DNA of 64,000 nt, taken from contig NZ_JARZHF010000001.1 of assembly GCF_029891575.1 (NCBI RefSeq), positions 372,001 to 436,000 of the forward strand. The letters run 5' to 3'. Both the position numbers and the translations under genes were made by a program. This DNA comes from Salipaludibacillus daqingensis (GTDB lineage Bacteria; Bacillota; Bacilli; Bacillales; Salisediminibacteriaceae). The notes below the pieces were generated by a model. It made no database searches and had not been told where the DNA came from. It worked only from the letters and a program-made list of their open reading frames with translations. Of the stretch, positions 8,475 to 17,698 are shown in pieces (the stretch's first letter is position 1; each line of letters opens with the position of its first letter).

Positions 8475-9083
8475 TTATTCGGTCCCTGGTTGATAACCAA
8501 CTCGAATATTCTCGATACCTATATGTTCATAAGCTAATTGATTAAGTTCGACAGCTTCTTCTTTTGATAAATCCGCCGCTTTCACATAAATATTCACTTG
8601 ATTTTCATCAGCCATTACTAATGCATCTTCATATCCTTTCGATCGAATCATTGTTTCGATCATTTCTTCTTGCTGAGACATTATTTGAAGCGACTCAATT
8701 TTTTCTAAAGCTTCGACTTGTATCTCAGGTTCTGTTTCTGTTGATGCAATAACGCTTTTATACTCTTCATTTAATTTCCCTCTAGAATCTTGACGCTGGA
8801 GACGAATTGTATCAAACATTTGATCCACATTCACTTGTGATATTGTTGAGTCACCAATGACTTCCTCTGCATCTTCTAATTCAATAAATGTTAACTCTTC
8901 GTCATCCATCCATTCAAATTCTATTTCTTCTCCTAATCCTGCAGTCTCTTCTGCCTCTTGCTCTCCTTCTGGTTCTCCCGATTGCGGATCACCAAATTGT
9001 TCCATAGAAATATAATATACAGATAGGACAATAATTAAACTTAGCATAGTTAATAACCATACCGTTTGTCTTTTTAAAATCAT
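8475..9083 (-). CDS. spoIIIAH: Stage III sporulation protein AH
   Basis: This mother-cell protein binds forespore SpoIIQ across the intermembrane space to form the A-Q channel required for sigma-G activity. The 202 residues have one N-terminal membrane helix (residues 8-26), an acidic linker and a C-terminal ring-building (RBM/YscJ-like) domain near EALEKIESLQIMSQQEEMIE. It is the last gene of the spoIIIA operon and overlaps spoIIIAG by 4 bp. Confidence 0.96.
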   Translation of the reverse strand: MILKRQTVWLLTMLSLIIVLSVYYISMEQFGDPQSGEPEGEQEAEETAGLGEEIEFEWMDDEELTFIELEDAEEVIGDSTISQVNVDQMFDTIRLQRQDSRGKLNEEYKSVIASTETEPEIQVEALEKIESLQIMSQQEEMIETMIRSKGYEDALVMADENQVNIYVKAADLSKEEAVELNQLAYEHIGIENIRVGYQPGTE

Positions 9084-9751
9084 GAAGCATCCTCCTCTAG
9101 TTTTCTCGGCATTACAGAAACACGATGGGACGGTATATCTAATACGCGACTTATCGCTTCAACTACCCAAGTTTTCACTTGCACATTATCCACGCCATTT
9201 GCCACGACTAGTACACCACTAATCTCTGGTTTTTTCGTTTTAATGAGCAATGGTTCTTCTTGGTCTCCTTTTCTAACAATAACTACCTGCTCATCTTTCG
9301 TAGAATCCTTTACATCTCGAGTACCTCCCTCCCGATCTGTTTCCTCCGTATTCTGTTCTGTCGTATGTGTATCTTTTTCATATATATTTGTTTCTGAACC
9401 AGCTAGATTGACCATGACTGAAACGTTTGACACCCCTACAATTTCTTCTAAAGCCTTTTTTAATTGAGTCTCATAATGGTACTCGAAATCATCCCTTTTT
9501 ATTTCAGGATTTTCTTTCTCCTTGTCCGATTTAAATACAGCTGTTTCCACCTCCTCCTTCTCATCAACTTCAGATGAATGTAATGTCATCGTCGGTTCAT
9601 CATTATCATCTTCTTGCAGATAACTGCCCAATATCATCAAAAACACCCCGACCGCAATCAATATAAGAAAATACCCTAATCTAACTTTTTTCCCTTTATT
9701 TTTAAATGTAAAGGAGTGAAACAACGTCTCGTTTTTTTTCTCTTTAGTCAC
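9080..9751 (-). CDS. spoIIIAG: Stage III sporulation protein AG
   Basis: It forms the large ring of the SpoIIIA-SpoIIQ feeding-tube complex. The 223 residues have a single N-terminal membrane helix (about 27-45) and the RBM-containing region ending ISGVLVVANGVDNVQVKTWV, typical of the family. The start is GTG at 9751, 8 nt after GGAGGG. It overlaps spoIIIAF and spoIIIAH by 4 bp each. Confidence 0.95.
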   Translation of the reverse strand: MTKEKKNETLFHSFTFKNKGKKVRLGYFLILIAVGVFLMILGSYLQEDDNDEPTMTLHSSEVDEKEEVETAVFKSDKEKENPEIKRDDFEYHYETQLKKALEEIVGVSNVSVMVNLAGSETNIYEKDTHTTEQNTEETDREGGTRDVKDSTKDEQVVIVRKGDQEEPLLIKTKKPEISGVLVVANGVDNVQVKTWVVEAISRVLDIPSHRVSVMPRKLEEDAS

Positions 9752-10383
9752 CTGTTTCTCCCTCCTTTTTCTGAAATAATTATCGTTTCTTCAGGGACTT
9801 CCCATAAATCTGCTAAGTGAGTTTTCATTTGTTTTTTCCCCTCCAAATCACCGTCTTTACTTTTGGTTGACGTTTCACTCTCAATCACAATCGGATCGAT
9901 TTGAATTTCATCTTCTTTTTCTTTCATTTCTTCCTCACTCGCTTTTTGAATCGAGACATAGATACTCTCTAGGTTTTTTTTATCTTCCTGTTCATGTAAC
10001 GAGTGAAAATTTACTGTCACTTCTACAATCTTCATTTCAAACTCATGTAAGAAGCTGACCTGAGCTTTATCTCGTAATTGGACAGCCACTTGTTCAGAAA
10101 TATATGCAAGTGATTCAGATTCTATATCTGATTTTTCCAAATGTATGTTATCTGTATTATTTTCATAGGTCCCTTCCCCCAAGACTTCCATTTGCTCGAT
10201 AAGGGTTTCTGGGTCTTCTTGAAAGATTGATAATATTGGTTGAAGCATTGCTACTAAAAGCATCAAGCCTACGACAAGCTTCACATATCGCTGTGTAGAT
10301 GAGTTTGGTAATAAAAGCTCTAATATGGTTGCGAATAAAATTAATAAAAGAATATTTGTGATCCAACTACTGATTAGTGCCAT
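9748..10383 (-). CDS. spoIIIAF: Stage III sporulation protein AF
   Basis: A membrane component of the SpoIIIA channel. The 211 residues have two N-terminal membrane helices (about 7-25 and 34-52, with LELLLPNSSTQRYVKLVVGL between and within them), followed by an acidic RBM-like soluble region. The position between spoIIIAE and spoIIIAG fixes the call. Confidence 0.94.
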   Translation of the reverse strand: MALISSWITNILLLILFATILELLLPNSSTQRYVKLVVGLMLLVAMLQPILSIFQEDPETLIEQMEVLGEGTYENNTDNIHLEKSDIESESLAYISEQVAVQLRDKAQVSFLHEFEMKIVEVTVNFHSLHEQEDKKNLESIYVSIQKASEEEMKEKEDEIQIDPIVIESETSTKSKDGDLEGKKQMKTHLADLWEVPEETIIISEKGGRNR

Positions 10384-10408
10384 TTTATTTCACCTCTTTT
10401 ATCCCTTA

Positions 10409-11593
10409 TCACCTGAGCATAATCGAAAGATTTCCGGAGATGACAATGATCGTAATGGATAGGAAAAACATTAATGAGACAGCCGCTAAAGCTGCGAAAA
10501 CAAATAGGATATTTTTACCAATAATAGACAAACAATCAATAATTGGTCCTCCACCAAGCGGTTGAAGAATTGCTGCTGAGAAGGAATAGATGATAGATAT
10601 AACTAGTACTTTCAAAGCTGGAAATGTACAAATAAGTAGTAATACAAATAGCCCTAACACTCCGATTGTATTTTTAAGTAAAAGGGAAGCACCCATCACC
10701 GTATCTGCTGCATCTGTGAACATCCTCCCTACAACTGGAACAAAATTCCCTGTAACAAACTTGGCCGTCCTAATGGCAATTCCATCTGCAACAGCTGCCG
10801 TTGCTCCTTGGACAGATAATACACCTAAAAAAACAGTTAAAAATATACCTAAGCTTCCAACAGCAACATTTCGCAATAAAGCGGCAAGCTTGGACACTTT
10901 ATAATGGTCAGTCATCGTACTAACAATAGAGAGAAGCGTTGACAGTAATAACAGAGGCAAAATAAAATATTGAACAAATAATCCACTCGTATGAACAATA
11001 AACATAACCATTGGGTGAAAGAGAGCCACAGAAGTTACGCTCCCCACAGTTGCCATTAAGACTAACAACATTGGAACTAAAGCCACCATAAATTGATTCA
11101 TTACTTGAATCGTTGATTCGGCTAATTCCATAGCAATATAAAAACTATTTAAAGCGATGATCATTAACACCATATATGTCACAGCATAAGCAACCTTACT
11201 AATTTGATATTTCTCAAATGCTTGCTGTAAATGAACGAGAATCATACTAAATACAGTTAATAGAATCAATGTTCCGAGTAATTTGCCCTGGGCGACAATT
11301 TCATGAAAAAAGAATTTCAAAAAACCTAATCCCCATGCTTTTAATGAAAAATCTTGATCACCTTTTAACAAACCCATGAAATCATCTCGTTGCATTTCAG
11401 GTAAAAAACCTTCATAATCATGACGAACTTGATTCCAAAACTCTTCAATTTCTTCAATGTTCAGCTGATTCATTTGTTTGTCCATGATTTCTTCTTCATT
11501 AAGCGTTTTTGGTTCTTCAGCAAAAACAACGCTCGTCCCCATGAATCCTAAAAAAAATAGCAGCACTATATTGACAAGTATTTTTTTATTCAT
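10409..11593 (-). CDS. spoIIIAE: Stage III sporulation protein AE
   Basis: A polytopic inner-membrane channel component of the SpoIIIA complex. The 394 residues begin with a cleavable-type signal peptide (about 1-26, ending at VVFAEE), then an acidic stretch and about eight hydrophobic segments. The GGGPIIDCLSIIGKN segment near the end is characteristic. It overlaps spoIIIAD by 4 bp. Confidence 0.96.
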   Translation of the reverse strand: MNKKILVNIVLLFFLGFMGTSVVFAEEPKTLNEEEIMDKQMNQLNIEEIEEFWNQVRHDYEGFLPEMQRDDFMGLLKGDQDFSLKAWGLGFLKFFFHEIVAQGKLLGTLILLTVFSMILVHLQQAFEKYQISKVAYAVTYMVLMIIALNSFYIAMELAESTIQVMNQFMVALVPMLLVLMATVGSVTSVALFHPMVMFIVHTSGLFVQYFILPLLLLSTLLSIVSTMTDHYKVSKLAALLRNVAVGSLGIFLTVFLGVLSVQGATAAVADGIAIRTAKFVTGNFVPVVGRMFTDAADTVMGASLLLKNTIGVLGLFVLLLICTFPALKVLVISIIYSFSAAILQPLGGGPIIDCLSIIGKNILFVFAALAAVSLMFFLSITIIVISGNLSIMLR

Positions 11594-11997
11594 GAAAAGT
11601 CCCCCGAAGCTGCTGGAATTAACGTAAGAATGGTTTCAATTATTACTGAAATGATTGGAATGGCCATAATCATGATTAGCACTTTACCTGTCAACTCGAT
11701 TTTTGATGCAATAGCACCTTGCCCGGCATCCCGAGCAATCTGTGCGCCAAATTCTGCTATATAAGCAATTCCTATAATCTTAAAAATCGTTTGAACATAA
11801 ATTAAGTTAACATTTGCATTCACTGCTAATTCTTCAATTAAATCAATCATGATCGCAATCTTATCTACTAAAAATAAGAAAATGATAATGCCAGTAAAAA
11901 CCGTTAATAAAAAAGCAAACACTGGCTTTTGTTCTTTGACAACCAAAGCCAAGAAGGTGGTAATCATTCCTAGACCAACAATTTGAATGATTTCCAT
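11590..11997 (-). CDS. spoIIIAD: Stage III sporulation protein AD
   Basis: A small polytopic membrane protein of 135 residues with about four hydrophobic segments, including the AYIAEFGAQIARDAGQGAIA family segment. With SpoIIIAC it resembles the membrane base of secretion systems. It overlaps spoIIIAE by 4 bp and lies 15 bp after spoIIIAC. Confidence 0.95.
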   Translation of the reverse strand: MEIIQIVGLGMITTFLALVVKEQKPVFAFLLTVFTGIIIFLFLVDKIAIMIDLIEELAVNANVNLIYVQTIFKIIGIAYIAEFGAQIARDAGQGAIASKIELTGKVLIMIMAIPIISVIIETILTLIPAASGDFS

Positions 11998-12012
11998 AAC
12001 TTTTCCCTCCTT

Positions 12013-12219
12013 TTAGCTTTGAAACAAAAATACGCTTCGAATTTTTGTGAATAAATCATCAATAACGGTAGCGACCATATATAGCACAACGACAAAGGCA
12101 ATAAGCGTCACCCAATTTCCTATTTCTTCTTTTCCCATTTGTTTCAAAACGGTATGGATCATTGCAACAACAATGCCTACCCCTGCAATTTGAAAAATCA
12201 AGCCCACATCGTAATTCAA
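12013..12219 (-). CDS. spoIIIAC: Stage III sporulation protein AC
   Basis: A 68-residue protein with two membrane helices and the family core QIAGVGIVVAMIHTVLKQMG. It sits between spoIIIAB and spoIIIAD in the operon and is part of the membrane base of the channel. Confidence 0.96.
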   Translation of the reverse strand: MNYDVGLIFQIAGVGIVVAMIHTVLKQMGKEEIGNWVTLIAFVVVLYMVATVIDDLFTKIRSVFLFQS

Positions 12220-12247
12220 CCGATCTCCCCCTTACTGACTTGTCCTG

Positions 12248-12760
12248 TCAAAGCAGCATAATAACTAACAACAATCCTCCTAAAAACCCTAAACTTCGGT
12301 ACATCGATTGATACTTTTTTTGTGCATCCTGAGCCATATTCTCCATATGATTTAAATACGACTGCGTCAGTTGTATTTGCTTTCTCTGACCATCAATATC
12401 TTGTTTACCTAATGTTTGACCAAATTGTCTTAAAATCTCAATATCCTTTTCTTCTAAATCCACATGTACTTTCCAAACATCCAGCTCTTCTTCCCATACT
12501 TCTACTGCGGATGTTTCTACTTCAGTTAATCTCACCGCAACTTGATGAAAAAATTCTTTTGTCGGACTAGGTAGCTGTCTAGACACTTGTTCAAGTGCTT
12601 GAGCCAACGGCATCATAGCAAAAGCAACTTCTGTATCAAACGTTTCCAGCGCTACTTTTACGTGCCTTAATAACGTTGTTCTCCTTTCTAATCTTCTTGC
12701 TAACTCCATTCCAATAAAAGCGGAAGAAAACACAATGAAAGCAGCACCAAACCAAGTCAT
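12248..12760 (-). CDS. spoIIIAB: Stage III sporulation protein AB
   Basis: A 170-residue protein with an N-terminal membrane anchor, a long helical domain (DTEVAFAMMPLAQALEQVSR) and a second C-terminal hydrophobic segment (GFLGGLLLVIMLL). It resembles GspF-like assembly platform proteins of type II secretion. The 4-bp overlap with spoIIIAA suggests translational coupling. Confidence 0.95.
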   Translation of the reverse strand: MTWFGAAFIVFSSAFIGMELARRLERRTTLLRHVKVALETFDTEVAFAMMPLAQALEQVSRQLPSPTKEFFHQVAVRLTEVETSAVEVWEEELDVWKVHVDLEEKDIEILRQFGQTLGKQDIDGQRKQIQLTQSYLNHMENMAQDAQKKYQSMYRSLGFLGGLLLVIMLL

Positions 12761-13689
12761 GGGTCCATCACTTTATTCATTGTGTGAGATGGTCGTACCA
12801 CTCGTTTACATTTTGCTTTTCCACCAACACTTGTCAGTTCAAGAACCATATCAAATGCCCCGTGATCAAATAATTTTTTAATCATTGGTCGTCCTTTTAC
12901 TTCACTTAAAGTAGAACCATGAACAGTAGAAATGACAGAAACACCTGCATAAACTGCTTCCATCAATGCTTTACCATCGTCTTCTCTTCCAATTTCATCA
13001 ACGATTAGAACATCAGGACTCATGGAACGGATCATCATCATCATCCCTTCTGCTTTTGGACATGCATCCAATACATCAACTTTTGTTCCAAACTCATGTT
13101 GAGGAATACCATCCACACATCCAGCTATTTCTGATCGTTCATCGATGATTGCCACATTTTTAGCTTTGATTCTTCTTTTTGGAATACCTATACTTATTTG
13201 TCTTGCGAAATCTCTCAACAGCGTTGTTTTTCCCGTCTTAGGTGGACCTACGATTAATGTGTTCATCCAAGTGCCATTTTTATATAACTCTAATAAATAT
13301 GGGTCACTAACACCTTTTTTCTCTCTCGCAATTCGAATATTAAATGACCCAATTTCTCGAATTCCTTTTACCTCTCCTTTTTCAACAACTACTCGTCCAG
13401 CAATCCCCACTCGGTGTCCACCGGAAATGGTAATATACCCTCGCCTTAGCTCTTCTTCCAAGCGGTATAATGAATGTTGACTAATCAAAGCCATCATCAT
13501 TGAAGCCTCATTTTGGGTGAAAATAGGTGCGACAAGAGGAGTCATTGCTTTTTCTTCATTCGTCCGAACGACTTCTACTGGTTTTCCAACTCTTAACCTT
13601 ATCTCTTCTAAATTTCCTTTTCTTATTTGAACATCTTTTTCTAAAAATTCTCGAATCGGTTTTGGCATTATTCGAAAAATTTCTTGCAT
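12757..13689 (-). CDS. spoIIIAA: Stage III sporulation protein AA, secretion-type ATPase
   Basis: A cytoplasmic AAA-type ATPase related to secretion ATPases that energises the SpoIIIA channel in the mother cell. A Walker A GPPKTGKTT lies near residue 150 and a Walker B VLIVDEIGRED follows. The start is set at 13689 behind GAGGT, giving 310 residues, close to the 307 of B. subtilis. The upstream in-frame TTG at 13713 would run through the ribosome site. It is the first gene of the eight-gene operon. Confidence 0.96.
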   Translation of the reverse strand: MQEIFRIMPKPIREFLEKDVQIRKGNLEEIRLRVGKPVEVVRTNEEKAMTPLVAPIFTQNEASMMMALISQHSLYRLEEELRRGYITISGGHRVGIAGRVVVEKGEVKGIREIGSFNIRIAREKKGVSDPYLLELYKNGTWMNTLIVGPPKTGKTTLLRDFARQISIGIPKRRIKAKNVAIIDERSEIAGCVDGIPQHEFGTKVDVLDACPKAEGMMMMIRSMSPDVLIVDEIGREDDGKALMEAVYAGVSVISTVHGSTLSEVKGRPMIKKLFDHGAFDMVLELTSVGGKAKCKRVVRPSHTMNKVMDP

Positions 13690-13783
13690 TTTTACCGACC
13701 TCTTTTCGTTCAAACGACTTCACAATCAACGTTGGATTGATTATTTCTTTTGAAAATTCCTTTCATACAGTGAAAACCCTTTT

Positions 13784-13813
13784 AGATGATGGTTGTCTAA
13801 CAAAAATATATGT
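13784..13813 (-). promoter_or_regulatory. Possible sigma-E promoter of spoIIIA
   Basis: On the minus strand ACATATA (13807-13813) and CATCATCT (13784-13791) are 15 bp apart, a partial fit to the sigma-E -35 and -10 elements. It lies about 100 bp upstream of spoIIIAA, which sigma-E controls in B. subtilis. The match is imperfect. Confidence 0.3.
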
Positions 13814-13951
13814 CCTACCATTCTATTTATGACAAAACCTCTTCGATATTGTTTAATCTAGTTTGGTTAATTTATTTAAATTGTAGTGAACCGCTAACAA
13901 TAATATAGAGGAAACTAGTGAAACACCTGCGAATGGTATTAGTCAGACAAA

Positions 13952-13990
13952 AAAAGCCCCGTTGATCGGCGTACGATCAACGAGGCTTTT
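13952..13990 (-). terminator. Strong terminator after the 14003 gene
   Basis: AAAAGCCCCGTTGATCG and CGATCAACGAGGCTTTT form a 17-bp stem with one mismatch and a 5-nt loop. A T7 run follows on the minus strand. Confidence 0.9.
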
Positions 13991-14002
13991 TAAATATGTT
14001 AG

Positions 14003-14410
14003 TTAACGTGTTAGTTGAGATTTTATAACTTCACTAAGTTGTTGTTCATCTTCCATCCACTCTTCAAAAGAAGAACGATCTGCACAAAATGAACCTACCT
14101 CTTTTCCTTGATCAAACACTTCCACACAATAAAAATCCTCCCAGTGTTTATGATATTTGATCTCCATTCCATTCTCTAAGTATTGCGAATGGTCATTTCG
14201 ATGGTTTTCTGCTTTCTCAACTTGAATAATATGATTTTTTACTAACTCCACGACTTCTTCTTCATCCCATTCTTCAAATTGACTAAGATCAGAACAGAAA
14301 GACCCCAATGATTTTTCATTCTTCATCACTTCAACACAAACAACATACTCAGAAAAGTTATAATAGCTGGCCGACACCTCATCAGAAATAGCTAATTGCT
14401 TTTTTTCCAA
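14003..14410 (-). CDS. Hypothetical protein with an internal tandem duplication
   Basis: A soluble, acidic protein of about 135 residues made of two similar units of about 45 residues. Each reads CVEV...GSFC(S/A)D..(Q/S)FEEW followed by an acidic helix, so GSFCSDLSQFEEW in unit 1 matches GSFCADRSSFEEW in unit 2. No known domain is recognised. The start is taken as TTG at 14410 behind AAAGGGTGG; a GTG at 14419 overlaps that ribosome site. It is a single gene between efp and spoIIIA with its own terminator. Confidence 0.7.
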   Translation of the reverse strand: MEKKQLAISDEVSASYYNFSEYVVCVEVMKNEKSLGSFCSDLSQFEEWDEEEVVELVKNHIIQVEKAENHRNDHSQYLENGMEIKYHKHWEDFYCVEVFDQGKEVGSFCADRSSFEEWMEDEQQLSEVIKSQLTR

Positions 14411-14514
14411 TCTAACCACCCTTTCACTTTGTGTTAATCACTACTTTACATGATATTTGAAAATTGCGAAAGTTTTGCGCCCATTTACATATTTTTCGTC
14501 ATTTATAAAAAGCA

Positions 14515-14543
14515 AAAACACACTTATTATATAAGCGTGTTTT
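14515..14543 (-). terminator. Terminator after efp
   Basis: A 13-bp stem AAAACACGCTTAT / ATAAGTGTGTTTT (minus strand, one G-U pair) with a 3-nt loop, followed by TGCTTTTTA. It lies just after the efp stop. Confidence 0.8.
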
Positions 14544-14550
14544 CCTTTAT

Positions 14551-15108
14551 TTAACCTCTTGAAACATATTTTCCTTCACGTGTATCAATAATCAAAACGT
14601 CACCCTCATTAACAAAAAATGGAACCTGAACGGTTAATCCAGTTTCTACTGTTGCTGGTTTCGTTCCACCTGATGCTGTATCCCCTTTTATCCCAGGTTC
14701 TGTTTCTGTTACGACCAATTTCACCGATTGAGGAACCTCTACTCCTAGAATCTCTTCTTTGTATTGAAGAATGTGAACTTCCATATTTTCTTTTAAATAC
14801 TTTAACTGTTCACGGATTTGATCACTAGTTAGCTCTAATTGCTCATATGATGAAGTATCCATAAAAGAATGAACATCTCCACTTGAGAAGAGATATGACA
14901 TTTTACTATTTTCAATATGAGCTTTTTCGACCTTTTCACCTGCTCGGAAAGTTTTTTCTTGAATATTTCCATTTCTCATATTTCTAAGTTTTGAGCGAAC
15001 AAAAGCCGCCCCTTTTCCTGGCTTTACGTGTTGAAAATCAATAACTTGATAAAGGTCATTATCTACTAATACTGTTAACCCTGTTTTGAAATCATTTACA
15101 GAAATCAT
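14551..15108 (-). CDS. efp: Translation elongation factor P
   Basis: It relieves ribosome stalling at polyproline stretches. The 185 residues form three beta domains. The N-terminal KOW-like domain carries [12 protein letters not shown] with the conserved K32, and the C-terminal OB domain ends [19 protein letters not shown]. It follows the yqhT peptidase by 37 bp, the usual Bacillus arrangement. Confidence 0.98.
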   Translation of the reverse strand: MISVNDFKTGLTVLVDNDLYQVIDFQHVKPGKGAAFVRSKLRNMRNGNIQEKTFRAGEKVEKAHIENSKMSYLFSSGDVHSFMDTSSYEQLELTSDQIREQLKYLKENMEVHILQYKEEILGVEVPQSVKLVVTETEPGIKGDTASGGTKPATVETGLTVQVPFFVNEGDVLIIDTREGKYVSRG

Positions 15109-15145
15109 TCATTCTTCCTCCTCATTTTTCTATACTTTTCAATTT

Positions 15146-16213
15146 TTATACTCCAAGAAATAGCAGTTCTTTCGTGGATTTCGATAAGATTTTATTTCCA
15201 TCTTCTGTGATCACTATATCATCTTCAATTCTCGTCCCACCGATACCAGCAACATAAATACCTGGTTCCACAGTGACAACCATTCCTGGTTCTAACTTTT
15301 GATCTGTTTTGTGAGATAACCCTGGTCCTTCATGAACTTCTAAGCCCATACCATGTCCAGTCGAATGACCGAAATACTGACCATAACCTTGTTCCGATAT
15401 ATAATCTCTTGTTAGGGCATCGGCTTCTTTACCAGTCATACCAGGTTTAATTCCTTCGACACCTTTAAGTTGAGCTTCTAAAACGGTATTATAAATCTTT
15501 TTCAGCTCATCAGTTGGTTCACCAACGGCGACCGTTCTAGTAATATCAGAACAATAACCTTTATAATATGCTCCAAAATCCAACGTTACTAGTTCCCCTT
15601 CTTCAATCACTTTATCTGAAGCGACCCCATGTGGAAGGGCAGAGCGGTATCCAGAAGCAACAATTATATCAAAAGACGAAGATACCGCACCTTGTTTTCT
15701 CATAAAAAACTCAAGTTCATTGGAAACATCAATTTCCTTAACACCTGGTTTAATAAACGATTGAATATGAGTAAATGCTGCATCTGCAATATCTACTGCT
15801 TCTTGAATGACCTTTAACTCTTCCGGTGACTTATACAATCGTAATTTTTCTACTAGTCCACTAACTGGAATGAAAGACGCATTCAAAGACTTTTTATATG
15901 TATCGAATTGTTTATAGGTTACATGGTCCTGTTCAAACCCAAGACGTTGAATTCCCATTTCTTTCACTTGTTTTGCAACTTCATCATGGATCGGACCTTT
16001 ATGTTCAACAATTTGAAAACCTTCTATTTGAGATTCAGCCTGCTCCACATAACGGAAGTCTGTTATAAATTTCGCTTCCTTATTTGACAAGAGAGCAACT
16101 CCCGCCGTTCCAGTAAAACCTGTTAAATAACGGCGATTATAATTACTCGTAATTAAAATGCCATCGATTTCATTCTTTTTAAACTGTTCTCGTAAACTAG
16201 TCAGATGATTCAT
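15146..16213 (-). CDS. yqhT: Xaa-Pro peptidase (M24 family)
   Basis: A cytoplasmic metallopeptidase that removes residues preceding proline. It has an N-terminal creatinase-like domain (LTSLREQFKKNEIDGILIT) and a pita-bread catalytic domain with dimetal ligands in LDFGAYYKGYCSDITRT, GHSTGHGMGLEVHEGPG and the ending GGTRIEDDIVIT. The start ATG at 16213 overlaps the aroQ stop by 4 bp (ATGA) and follows GGAGGAGG; the TTG start further upstream lies inside that site. About 355 residues is a normal length. Confidence 0.95.
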   Translation of the reverse strand: MNHLTSLREQFKKNEIDGILITSNYNRRYLTGFTGTAGVALLSNKEAKFITDFRYVEQAESQIEGFQIVEHKGPIHDEVAKQVKEMGIQRLGFEQDHVTYKQFDTYKKSLNASFIPVSGLVEKLRLYKSPEELKVIQEAVDIADAAFTHIQSFIKPGVKEIDVSNELEFFMRKQGAVSSSFDIIVASGYRSALPHGVASDKVIEEGELVTLDFGAYYKGYCSDITRTVAVGEPTDELKKIYNTVLEAQLKGVEGIKPGMTGKEADALTRDYISEQGYGQYFGHSTGHGMGLEVHEGPGLSHKTDQKLEPGMVVTVEPGIYVAGIGGTRIEDDIVITEDGNKILSKSTKELLFLGV

Positions 16214-16644
16214 GATCGATTCCTCCTCCAAAAATAATCAATTGCCATCTCGTAGCCAGTAAATCCAAATCCACTGATTTGTCCAATACAAACTGGTGCG
16301 ACGACAGAAGTTTTTCGAAATTCTTCTCTTGCATGAACATGAGAAATGTGGACCTCAACAACTGGTACATCAATACTAGCAATCGCGTCCCTAATAGCGT
16401 AACTATAATGAGTAAATGCGCCAGGATTAAAAACGACACCGTCTACTGCATTATCGGCTTCGTGCAACCAATCAATTAATTGACCTTCCCAATTTGATTG
16501 CTTGGATTGAATAGTCACATTATTTTTTTCACTATAAGACTCTAATTTCTTAACAAGGTCTGTGAGAGTTTCGGAACCATATATATCAGGTTCTCGTTGA
16601 CCTAATCGGTTTAAATTTGGACCGTTCAATATGAGAATCTTCAT
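16210..16644 (-). CDS. aroQ: 3-dehydroquinate dehydratase, type II
   Basis: It converts 3-dehydroquinate to 3-dehydroshikimate in aromatic amino acid synthesis. The 144 residues start MKILILNGPNLNRLG, with the catalytic Tyr loop (DIYGSETL), NPGAFTHYSYAIRDA and EVHISHVHAREEFR. The start at 16644 follows GGGGG; an ATG 12 nt upstream lies in the ribosome site. It is coupled to yqhT by a 4-bp overlap. Shikimate kinase lies elsewhere in this window. Confidence 0.97.
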   Translation of the reverse strand: MKILILNGPNLNRLGQREPDIYGSETLTDLVKKLESYSEKNNVTIQSKQSNWEGQLIDWLHEADNAVDGVVFNPGAFTHYSYAIRDAIASIDVPVVEVHISHVHAREEFRKTSVVAPVCIGQISGFGFTGYEMAIDYFWRRNRS

Positions 16645-16778
16645 GTTTTCCCCCATTCTTTAAGAAAACAACACTTTCAAGAAACATAGCTCCTATAAAC
16701 TTAAATTATTAAGAATCTCAAAATGAAGTTCACTGAGTCTCTATGTTTTAGCTGAATTTTCTCAAAAGTATTAAAAAG

Positions 16779-16800
16779 AGAATGTTCCAAGGAACATTCT
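16779..16800 (-). terminator. Terminator after yqhR
   Basis: A perfect 10-bp stem AGAATGTTCC / GGAACATTCT with a 2-nt nominal loop, followed by CTTTTTAAT on the minus strand. Confidence 0.8.
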
Positions 16801-16811
16801 ATCACAGGACC

Positions 16812-17303
16812 TTAATCTTGAATAGCTTCAACCTCGTTTGTCGATCGTTCATGGTATTCATATGATATGGAATAGCCGATAAATAATCCAAAAACAACGT
16901 ATAGTGATAATGTGGTTATAAGAGTATTTAAATCCATATTCACCAACGATTCTACTTCCTCAAATAAAGGATGTAGGAATCCAAAGACAATCATCCATAA
17001 CCCTGCTCCAAAAAGAATTCCTGGCCATATAGAATTTATTTTTGAAAAAACCAATCGATAAACAAATGCTACTCCAATCGACAATACTCCAATGACTAAA
17101 ATACCAATCCAATGCCCTAAATGTCCATGTTTCCAATCTCCTAAGGCCCAAGGTAAAAGGATCATCGAAGGTCCTACTTTCGAAAAGTTTAAGAAATAAG
17201 CGATGTATCCTATGAAACTCCATAAGATACCACCAACAAAGCCAACAACCGTAATAGTTGTTTGATACGTCATACTCTCGTCTTTTTTCTCTTCATTTGC
17301 CAT
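16812..17303 (-). CDS. yqhR: Conserved membrane protein YqhR
   Basis: A protein of about 162 residues with four hydrophobic segments, ending in a short polar tail. The segment GGILWSFIGYIAYFLNFSKV followed by GDWKHGHLGHWIGI matches the YqhR family of Bacillales; no function is established. The start at 17303 follows GAGGTG by about 6 nt and removes 16 residues of unlikely upstream extension. It lies upstream of aroQ with its own terminator. Confidence 0.85.
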   Translation of the reverse strand: MANEEKKDESMTYQTTITVVGFVGGILWSFIGYIAYFLNFSKVGPSMILLPWALGDWKHGHLGHWIGILVIGVLSIGVAFVYRLVFSKINSIWPGILFGAGLWMIVFGFLHPLFEEVESLVNMDLNTLITTLSLYVVFGLFIGYSISYEYHERSTNEVEAIQD

Positions 17304-17698
17304 TACACTCACCTCTAAACATAGCTTTACCGCAAATTTATTTTTTATCATTAATAAAGTTGTAAAAGTGATGTGTAATGTTATTTAAAAGAGGGAATGA
17401 TATCTATGTACATCATTCAATTAATGGAGGAATTCTACTTTTTAATGTAGAATAGTAACTATAAGCAAGAAATTTTAACTTTATGGACCTCTTAAATTAT
17501 TTCATTTATAAAGTATAAATTTGATAAATTTAGATTTAATTAGAAAAATATTCGATCGTTGTTTTGTTTCCTTTGTTTTTAAGAAAAATAGAATCCATCA
17601 CAGGTCAATCGAATAAGATGAAAGAACTAATTTTTTTATAATTTGAGCGCGAGACTTAATCAATTCAACTTGTTTATAAAATATGGAGGTGTATGAAC
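17304..17698. other. Divergent intergenic region
   Basis: About 395 bp of AT-rich sequence between yqhR (minus) and yqhP (plus). No ORF with a ribosome site and no strong hairpin is seen. It presumably holds both promoters, which I could not place with confidence. Confidence 0.4.
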
